DNA of 64,000 nt, from positions 54,378,021 to 54,442,020 of the forward strand of contig NC_083587.1 of assembly GCF_027579695.1 (NCBI RefSeq). The letters run 5' to 3'. Position 1 is the first letter of the stretch; every line of letters starts with the position of its first letter. The position numbers and the translations under genes were made by a program. The notes under the pieces were generated by a model. It ran no database searches. It worked only from the letters and a program-made list of their open reading frames with translations, and was not told the origin of the DNA. Of the stretch, positions 55,915 through 64,000 are shown piece after piece. This stretch comes from Neoarius graeffei. Taxonomy: Eukaryota; Chordata; Actinopteri; Siluriformes; Ariidae.

Positions 55915-56760
55915 ATACACCGATCAGACACAACATATGATCACTGGCAGATGAACTGAATAACATTGATTATCTCATTACAGTGGCACCTCTCAAGGGT
56001 TGAGATGTATTATGCAGCAAGAGAACAGTTGGTTCTTGAAGTGTAAGGATCTGAATGACTTTGACAAGGACCAAATTGTGATGGCAAGATGACTGGATCT
56101 CCAAAATGGCACATCTTGTGGGTTGTTCCGGTATGCAGTGGTTAGTACCTACCAAAAGTGGTCCAAGGAAGGACAACCGGTGAACCAGCAACAGGGTCAT
56201 GGGTGTTAAAGGCTCATTGATTCACATGGGGCACAAAGGCTAGCCCATATGGTCCAATCCTACAGAAGCGCTACTGTAACACAAACTGCTGAAAAAGTTA
56301 ATGTTGGCTAAAACAGAAAGGTTTAAAGTTAAAGCATTAACTTTTTCAGCAGTTTACAGTGCTACAGGAGCTCTTCTGTGGGATTGGACCATATGGCCGA
56401 GCCTTTGTGTCTCGTATGAATCAATGATCCTTCAACACCCATGACCCTGTCGCTGGTTCACTGGTTGTCCTTTGGATCCTTGGACGACTTTTGTTCGGTA
56501 CTAACCAGTGCATACTGGGAACACCCCACAAGATGTGCCATTTTGGAGATGCTCAGACCCAGTCATCTAACTGTCACAATTTGGTCCTTGTCAAAAGTTG
56601 CTCAGATCCTTATGCTTGCCCATTTTTCCTGATGCCAACACATCAACTTCAAGAACTGACTGTTCTCTTGCTGCCTAATATATCCTACCCCCTGACAGAT
56701 GTCATTGTAATGAGATAATCAATGTTATTTACTTGATCTGTCAGTGGTTTTATTACATTT
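55915..56760. mobile_element. Palindromic Tc1-like derivative (two 5' halves head to head)
   Basis: 55915-56295 and 56330-56760 are inverted copies ('tgattatctcattacagtgg' at the left and its complement at the right, through 'ccatatggtccaatcc'). Each arm carries the N-terminal HTH part of a transposase (GQ-like 'KDQIVMAR' and 'TYQKWSKEGQPVNQQ' text at the left). No catalytic half is present. The RNA would fold into a hairpin of about 380 bp. It sits in an intron of the receptor gene. Confidence 0.75.
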
Positions 56761-56779
56761 TATATCTTAATAGTCTTAC

Positions 56780-56943
56780 TTTTTTCAAATGGACAGAAGT
56801 GCTTAATTTCACCGAGGCATGACTCATTAGCCATAACTTTGACAAAATACTTCGAGCGAATGTCCATTGTCACAGAGCTGAGATCACAGAAAGTTTCAGA
56901 GATGTTCTGGCATTCAATCATCGGCCTGAATCGCTCTCCGTAT
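56780..56943 (-). CDS. Class II cytokine receptor, domain 1 second half
   Basis: Acceptor AG at 56945-56944 and donor GT at 56779-56778; 164 bp (1 base + 54 codons + 1 base). Contains IECQNISETFCDLSS, SKYFVKVMANESC and CPFEK. The 'ISxTxCDLS' and 'YxVKV' patterns are those of the class II receptor domain 1. The preceding exon with the first half of domain 1 is not found in the window. Confidence 0.82.
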
Positions 56944-56978
56944 CTATAAGAAACAGAATCATTACATCAGTCATGACG

Positions 56979-57891
<913 letters not shown>

Positions 57892-58067
57892 CTGGGAAGA
57901 AGCGAGACACGAGGCAGAAATGACAACTGAAGCCAGACGCGATCCTGACTTTGTTTCACCACAAAACACTGACAGCATACCATGTCACACATCAAACGGA
58001 TGGAAGCTAAGCAGGTAAATATATTTTTTAAATAAGCAGGCAATAAACTACATAATAATAATAATAA

Positions 58068-58438
58068 GGCGGCACGGTGGTGTAGTGGTTAGCGCTGTCG
58101 CCTCACAGCAAGAAGGTCCTGGGTTCGAGCCCCGGGGCCGGCGAGGGCCTTTCTGTGCGGAGTTTGCATGTTCTCCCCGTGTCTGCGTGGGTTTCCTCCG
58201 GGTGCTCCGGTTTCCCCCACAGTCCAAAGACATGCAGGTTAGGTTAACTGGTGACTCTAAACTGACCGTAGGTGTGAATGTGAGTGTGAATGGTTGTCTG
58301 TGTCTATGTGTCAGCCCTGTGATGACCTGCCGACTTGTCCAGGGTGTACCCCGCCTTTCGCCCATAGTCAGCTGGGATAGGCTCCAGCTTGCCTGCGACC
58401 CTGTAGAAGGATAAAGCGGCTAGAGATAATGAGATGAG
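58068..58438 (+). mobile_element. DANA/Mermaid-type SINE (copy A7)
   Basis: Full-length copy in an (AAT)n-rich spot; the 'ataataataataa' flanks at both sides are probably its target duplication. Confidence 0.9.
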
Positions 58439-59245
58439 ATAATAATAATAATAATAAAAAATCAGTTCAATTTATATAGCGCCTTTCTCACACCCAAGGT
58501 CGCTTTACAATTAGGGGAAAAAAAAGAAGAAAAAAGAGTGTGTGCACCAAAAGAGGGTCAGGATGTACAGTAATTCCAATGGCGTAGCTAACACAGTCCC
58601 ACCAGGCGCACAAAAATAAATCCCACACCACCTGCACAGCCGCTGCGACCCCACCAGGTAACATCGCTTGGAACATCGCGCCATGGATATACAAAGTGAG
58701 CACAAAAGCACCGCCACACAGAGCGCTGGCATGTCCCAAACCACCTGCACAGCTACTGCGATGCCACTGGGCAACATCGCACGGAACACCTCGCCAAGCA
58801 CAGAAGCACCGCCACACAGAGCGCTGGACAACCCTGATGTTAAAAAGAGGAACAAGCTCTCTGCAGTCCATAGCAAGAAGCACAGGCATCACCCACGGCG
58901 CACCAAGGCCTGAAGGAAACCGAGGCCAAAACTGGGTCCGGAGCTACACCACAACCGGTGGACAAAACACTCAAACAAAAAACAAGCATCAAACTACACA
59001 AACACAAAAAAGAGAAACAAAAGGAAAATAAAAAGAAAAATGAAACGCTCCAGTGAGAAGCGGCAGCCAAAACACACATGGCGTACTCTCAACCGGCCAC
59101 TACTTTATTTTGATTTATCAGACTAGCCACTACTTTATTTTGATTCCTTTTCTCATCCTGCGTTGCCATAATTTTGTGGAGAAATGCAAACAAATTGACT
59201 GAGAAGTCACGCTAGACCATAATATTATACTATAGTCTAGTATAG
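58439..59245. other. Probable decayed repeat without a recognised family
   Basis: It starts 'caatttatatagcgcctttc', a phrase common to fish 3' retroelement tails, and has two related CCGCCACACAGAGCGCTGG segments (near 58710 and 58810, about 100 bp apart). ORFs on both strands are likely non-functional. Confidence 0.4.
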
Positions 59246-59620
59246 GGGGCGGCACGGTGGTGTAGTGGTTAGCGCTGTCGCCTCACAGCAAGAAGGTTCT
59301 GGGTTCGAGCCCCGTGGCCGGCAAGGGCCTTTCTGTGCGGAGTTTGTATGTTCTCCCCGTGTCCGCGTGGGTTTCCTCCGGGTGCTCCGGTTTCCCCCAC
59401 AGTCCAAAGACATGCAGGTTAGGTTAACTGGTGACTCTAAATTGACTGTAGGTGTGAGTGTGAATGGTTGTCTGTGTCTATGTGTCAGCCCTGTGATGAC
59501 CTGGTGACTTGTCCAGGATGTACCCCGCCTTTCACCCGTAGTCAGCTGGGATAGGCTCCAGCTTGCCTGCGACCCTGTAGAACAGGATAAAGCGGTTAGA
59601 GATAATGAGATGAGATGAGC
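59246..59620 (+). mobile_element. DANA/Mermaid-type SINE (copy A8)
   Basis: Full-length copy with a 9-bp duplication, 'ctagtatag' (59237-59245 and 59621-59629). Confidence 0.92.
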
Positions 59621-59629
59621 CTAGTATAG

Positions 59630-60218
59630 CATGCACTTGCACACCTCCGAAAATGACATCACAGACGATGGAGTTATGGTAGCCTCCCTGACAAAAAATT
59701 GTCCTGCCTATTTTCATCACTTTAGTGGTTATATCATGAAGAACAAATTCAACATGCAGCTTTTTTTTTATAAAGGACAGACATAAAGACCGACTTTTAG
59801 CTCAATTTGTTTATTTGCAAAATATTTTCTTTAAGATCTAACTGGTAGCTCTTGAGGAATAGACCTTCCTTCCTTGTCAATTGTATAACTGGGCCTTTGT
59901 TTAAACCAAAAATAGAGTGATCTGAGATATGAAGTAGGAAAGCACCACACAGCTACATATCACTCGATCAGTGTAAGATATCAGAAAAAAAAATCCTTAC
60001 ACGCTGAACTCTGTAAGGAGTGGGTAAAGAGCTTTGGAGAATAAGCTACACTCAAAACAGAACTCTTGTTTTTCAGGAAAGAGGAAAGACCAAATGCAGT
60101 CCCAAAGGTCCCAAACTGCATCATAGAACCATTGACCTGTCTGTAGTTGTTATGGTTGTTCTTAGTTGCTTGGGAAACGCTGATTTTTATTTGATGAGGT
60201 CATTCGGGTGGATTGGTA
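59630..60218. other. Unassigned DNA
   Basis: No receptor exon or repeat is recognised. Confidence 0.35.
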
Positions 60219-61813
60219 CAGTGCCTTGAAAAAGTATTCATACCCCTTGAACTTTTTCACATTTTTCCACCTTACAACCACGAACTTAAACGTTTTTTTA
60301 TTGAGATTTTATGTGATAGATCAACACAGAGTAGCACATAATTGTGAAGTGAAACGAAAATGATAAATGGTCTTCAAAATTTTAAACAAATAAAAATCTG
60401 AAAAATGTGGTGTGCATTAGTATTCAGCCCCCCTGCGTCAATACTTTGTAGAGCCATCTTTTGCTGCAATTACAGCTGCAAGTCTTTTGTGGTATGTCTC
60501 TAGCAGCTTTGCACATCTAGACACTGAAATTTTTGCCCATTCTTCTTTGCAAAATAGCTCAAGCTCAGCCAGATTGGATGGAGAGCGTCTGTGAACAGCA
60601 ATTTTCAAGTCTTGCCACAGATGCTCAATGGGATTTAGGTCTGGACTTTGACTGGGCCATTCTAACACATGAATATTCTTTGATCTAAACCATTCCATTG
60701 TAGCTCTGGCTGTATGTTTAGGGTCATTGTCTTGCTGGAAGGTGAATCTCCTTCCCAGTCTCAAGTCTTTTGCAGCCTCCAACAGGTTTTCTTCCAGGAT
60801 TGCCCTGTATTTAGCTCCATCCATCTTCCCATCAACTCTGACCAGCTTCCCTGTCCCTGCTGAAGAAAAGCATCCCCATAGCATGATGCTGCCACCACCA
60901 TGTTTCACAGTGGGGATGGTGTGTGCAGGGTGATGAGCAGTGTTAGTTTTCTGCCACGCATAGCGCTTTGCATTTAGGCCAAAAAGTTCAACTTTGGTCT
61001 CATCTGACCAAAGCACCTTCTTCCACATGTTTGCTGTGTCCCCTACATGGCTTCTTATGCCTGTCTTTCAACAATGGCTTTCTTCTTGCCACTCTTCCAA
61101 AAAGGCCAGATTTGTGGAGTGTACAACTTATAGTTGTCCTGTGCACAGATTCTCCCACCTGAGCTGTGGATTTCTGCAGCTCCTCCAGAGTGATCATGGG
61201 CCTCTTGGCTGCTTCTCTGACCAGTGCTCTCCTTGCTCGCTCTGTCAGTTTAGATGGACGGCCATGTCTTGGTAGGTTTGCAGTTATGCCATACTTTTTC
61301 CATTTTTGAATGATGGATTGAACAGTGCTTCTTGAGATGTTCAGAGCTTGGGATTTTTTTTTATAACCTAACCCTGCTTTAAACTTCTCCAGAACTTTAT
61401 CCCTGACCTGTCTGGTGAGTTCTTTGGTCTTCATGATGCTGTTTGTTCTTCAGTGTTCTCTAACAAACCACTGAGGCCTTCACAGAACAAGTGTATTTAT
61501 GCTGAGAGTAAATTACACACAGTAGGACTCTATTAACTAATTAGATGACTTCTGAAGGCAATTGATTGCACTGGATTGTATTTAGAGGTATCAGAGTACA
61601 GGGGGCTGAATACTAATGCACACCACATTTTTCAGATTTTTATTTGTTTAAAATTTTGAAGACCATTTATCATTTTCGTTTCACTTCACAATTATGTGCT
61701 ACTCTGTGTTGGTCTATCACATAAAATCTCAATGAAAAACTTTTAAGTTTGTGGTTGTAAGGTGGAAAAATGTGAAAAAGTTCAAGGGGTATGAATACTT
61801 TTTCAAGGCACTG
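60219..61813 (-). mobile_element. Tc1-family transposon ('cagtgccttgaaaaagtatt' ends)
   Basis: Ends 'cagtgccttgaaaaagtatt' (60219) and its complement (61813), flanked by TA (60217-60218 and 61814-61815). It has long inverted repeats, with a second motif 'tgcattagtattcagccccc' inside each. 1595 bp. A different Tc1 family from those at 3300 and 49706. Confidence 0.95.
60438..61434 (-). pseudogene. Tc1 transposase with one frameshift
   Basis: Start MKTKELTRQVRDKV at 61434 with HTH (SQALNISRSTVQSIIQKWKK) and a second HTH. The frame breaks near 61050-61070, in the linker after RRKPLLK, by a small deletion. From 61028 the catalytic half is intact: SDETKVELFG, QQDNDPKHTARA, and SPDLNPIEHLW, so all three acidic residues are kept. 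Ends DGSTKY then stop. Confidence 0.9.
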
Positions 61814-62268
61814 TATAAAAAGAAACACTGAAATCTGAGTAAGAATAACAAGCCATTAGCTTCTCATAAAGGAGACAACCAGACAACGGTGTACAGGATG
61901 CTAAGCAAGTGCTTCTCTACATTAATTAAAAAACATTGGCTGACTTTTTTCGTGGTATATCAGATATAGTCCATTCAGCTAGCATGATACTGAACGAGTC
62001 AAAGACGAGTTCAATATCATGCTAGCTGAATGGAATATTCTTCTTATTATACATACACATATTATACATACACATTCGATGGAACAGTTATGGATTTTAC
62101 AAAAAGTTACAAATTCTCTCAAAATCTTCCGCATTTAACAAAGCAAACCTGGTAGCCATGTTTGTTTACAAATTGTCACAGTCGCTTGCTAGCGTGGAAG
62201 TTTTACGTCTCCAACATGTGATGTCATGTCTTGACAACCATGCAATATCGTAAACCATATTCAATGCT
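61814..62268. repeat. Decayed foldback repeat with a perfect hairpin
   Basis: 61971-62033 forms an inverted repeat: 'ccattcagctagcatgatac' and its complement with a loop of about 10 bases. The SINE A9 is inserted next to it. Family unknown. Confidence 0.5.
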
Positions 62269-62637
62269 GGCGGCACGGTGGTGTAGTGGTTAGCGCTGTC
62301 GCCTCACAGCAAGAAGGTCCGGGTTCAAGCCCCGTGGCCGGCGAGGACCTTTCTGTGTGGAGTTTGCATGTTCTCCCCGTGTCCGTGTGGGTTTCCTCCG
62401 GGTGCTCCGGTTTCCCCCACAGTCCAAAGACATGCAGGTTAGGTTAACTGGTGACTCTAAATTGACCGTAGGTGTGAGTGTGAATGGTTGTGTGTCTATG
62501 TGTCAGCCCTGTGATGACCTGGCGACTTGTCCAGGATGTACCCCGCCTTTCGCCCATAGTCAGCTGGGATAGGCTCCAGCTTGCCTGCGACCCTGTAGAA
62601 CAGGATAAAGCGGCTAGAGATAATGAGATGAGATGAG
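62269..62637 (+). mobile_element. DANA/Mermaid-type SINE (copy A9)
   Basis: Full-length copy with a 12-bp duplication, 'atattcaatgct' (62257-62268 and 62638-62649). Confidence 0.93.
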
Positions 62638-62649
62638 ATATTCAATGCT

Positions 62650-63176
62650 CATTCTACACTGGGTAGAGTGACGTAATACATGTAGGATAAGCGATATGCT
62701 AACAATATTGCATGCTATCAAACCAAATGAATGACACCTGCTGAAAGGGAATAGAACACATGCTTTGTTCGGAAAAAGTGTCCTGTATGTATAATAATCT
62801 CGGAACTCAACTGAAACTCAAACCCCATGGACAGTAAAAGTTCTCACTGAGCACCAGAACAGTGTCAGACTGCACTCCAGTGCAACTGATCTCCAGGGCC
62901 ACCCAATATCTACTCTTGTTCATAGTTATGGAGAAGATTTTAACCAACAGGTTGGACTTTCCTTCTAACTGCAGGTTGTTATTGTTTTTTTTTTTGTTTT
63001 TTTTTTCACTCCAGCTCTAATTCTTTCGATGATAAAAGCCTAACTCTGTTATCGTTGTTTTAACTGCCAAAGAAAGCTCTTTGTTCGAGAGCTTTCGTTC
63101 CTATTCATTTGCTTGAATAGGAAAAAAGAATGGAAGGATAAACAACAACCACACACACACACACACACACACACGT
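62650..63176. other. Unassigned DNA with (CA)n
   Basis: (CA)n at 63150-63174 and T-runs near 62985. No receptor exon recognised, although the missing upstream exons should lie on the minus strand here or beyond. Confidence 0.4.
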
Positions 63177-63654
63177 TGTTAGGACTAGGACTGTTTTGGC
63201 CTCTAGAGGCCGCTGTTATTTCCTTTTCATGTCGTGTTCATTTTGGCCTCTAGAGGCCGCCACTGTTCCTGTGTTTTGAGTTTGTGCTAATTGCCTAATT
63301 ATCTTCACCTGTGTCCTTAATTAGTTTGTCTATTTATACCCCTGAGTTCAGTCCTCTTGTCACGGAGTCTTTGTGCTGTTATGTTTATCTCCAGTTTCCT
63401 TTGTACTGTGTTTTTTGATCTTCTTAGCTTTTGTATTTTTGCACTTTGCTTTTCTTTTGGATTATACTCTTTGGTTTTTTTTTGTCTTTTGTTTTGCCCT
63501 GTATATAGTGTATATAGTTTAAATAAACCTTTTGATTCTTTTTCTACTTCCGCCTCACGCCTCTGCATTTGAGTCATCCCCCTGGTGGCCTAGTGGGGGT
63601 TTGCTGGATTATCACACCAACGAACCAGGTTCGAATCCCAGCAAAACCCTAACA
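63177..63654 (+). mobile_element. 5' LTR of a gypsy-type retrotransposon
   Basis: The ends TGTTAG (63177) and CTAACA (63654) are inverted, as LTR ends are. A TATTTATA (63330) and an AATAAA near 63523 could be promoter and polyadenylation signals. Two copies of 'ttttggcctctagaggccgc' lie in U3 (63194 and 63242). Alternatively the LTR ends at ...CTCTGCA (63567) and the tRNA-like part is outside it; the 3' LTR, beyond the window, would settle this. Confidence 0.6.
63584..63647 (+). other. tRNA-like segment within or just behind the LTR
   Basis: A-box-like TGGCCTAGTGG (63586-63596) and B-box-like GGTTCGAATCC (63629-63639) are spaced as in tRNA genes (about 33 bp). No full cloverleaf with acceptor pairing was worked out. 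It may be a pirated tRNA piece or an unusual primer-binding region. Confidence 0.45.
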
Positions 63655-63667
63655 GAAAGACTCCGTC

Positions 63668-64000
63668 ATGACCGACTCAGCAGAGGCTGCTTCAACTGTC
63701 TACCCGGCCAACCTTCAGGGAATTATGGCAGCTTTGACACGCTTCGGAGCGACCATGGACGCTCATGGACGTACGCTCACCAGCCAACGTGAGGCCCTCG
63801 CTCGCCACGAGGAACTGCTTCAGCAAATTGGGAAAACCCTGGCACAGCTGACATCTCTGCCTGCATCTCCTGCTCCTGATCCAGTTCCTGCTCCTGATCC
63901 AGCTCCCACTCCTGCTCCAGTGCCTCCTGCAATGCTGCCTTCTTCACCTCGCGAACCCAGCCTTCCTGCACCACAGAGGTATGACGGCAAGCACAGTGAG
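63668..64000 (+). CDS. Gag of the LTR retrotransposon (partial, runs off the window)
   Basis: ATG 63668 opens MTDSAEAASTVYPANLQGIM; a coiled-coil-like helix (REALARHEELLQQIGKTL) and a proline-rich PAPDPVPAPDPAPTPAP linker follow, then SPREPSLPAPQRYDGKHSE, the usual beginning of the gypsy/PEG10-like gag capsid in fish. 111 codons are seen without a stop. It is the only recent-looking LTR element in the window. Confidence 0.75.
   Translation, partial: MTDSAEAASTVYPANLQGIMAALTRFGATMDAHGRTLTSQREALARHEELLQQIGKTLAQLTSLPASPAPDPVPAPDPAPTPAPVPPAMLPSSPREPSLPAPQRYDGKHSE

Noticed and set aside
58488-59031. ORFs of 111-134 aa on both strands
   Set aside because: Derived from a decayed repeat with internal duplications; no domain recognised.
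62810-62950. Candidate for the missing receptor exon on the minus strand
   Set aside because: A frame with 'YWVALEIS' could be read but lacks the class II receptor pattern and clear splice sites.

Overview
This window reads as teleost fish nuclear DNA, most likely from an ostariophysan and possibly a catfish. The evidence is the dense set of fish repeats: DANA/Mermaid-type tRNA-derived SINEs, several Tc1 families, hAT, Kolobok and Harbinger-type elements, a DIRS retrotransposon, a Penelope-like fragment, and cut-and-paste elements with exact target-site duplications. No bacterial gene organisation is present. The species is an inference; no sequence here names it.

Only one host gene is supported. 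It is a class II cytokine receptor on the minus strand, with five recognisable exons: 56943-56780 and 55717-55527 (extracellular), 52752-52611 (second extracellular domain), 52206-52079 (transmembrane) and 44400-43561 (cytoplasmic tail and stop). Intron phases match at every join. The first exons (signal peptide, start of domain 1) are not seen and probably lie beyond 64000. The tail holds two adjacent YxxQ motifs, which would fit a STAT3-recruiting R1-type chain such as IL-10R1, but the exact orthologue is not certain.

Layout. 1-1620: nested foldback MITEs. 1806-5408: an element with arrays of AGTATACTT, carrying a Harbinger-type MITE and a Tc1. 6680-8342: a THAP-encoding Kolobok-type element holding a Penelope-like insertion with a hammerhead-like core. 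8.7-21.3 kb: SINEs, a hAT with a TTF-type exon, and Crypton-like repeats. 21291-23639: a three-level nest (Tc1-like element, hAT, small element with a helix-turn-helix ORF). 26296-33393: a nearly complete DIRS element with inverted repeats and internal complementary region, cut by a Tc1. 33609-39148: a THAP-type element cut by a hAT, itself cut by a Tc1, plus a MITE. 39.5-43.5 kb: Crypton-like repeats, microsatellites and a Tc1 remnant. 43.5-57 kb: the receptor gene, whose 7.7-kb intron before the last exon holds a hAT, a LINE, a THAP foldback and a double Tc1 nest. 57-63 kb: a THAP fragment, SINEs and another Tc1. 63177 to the end: the 5' end of an LTR retrotransposon.

The recurring theme is that unrelated non-autonomous transposons here retain only the N-terminal DNA-binding part of their transposase (THAP, BED, TTF, HTH or Crypton-like), several times ending at a good 5' splice donor. 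This is the most interesting pattern in the window. All boundaries were read by eye; family names rest on remembered family features, not on searches.
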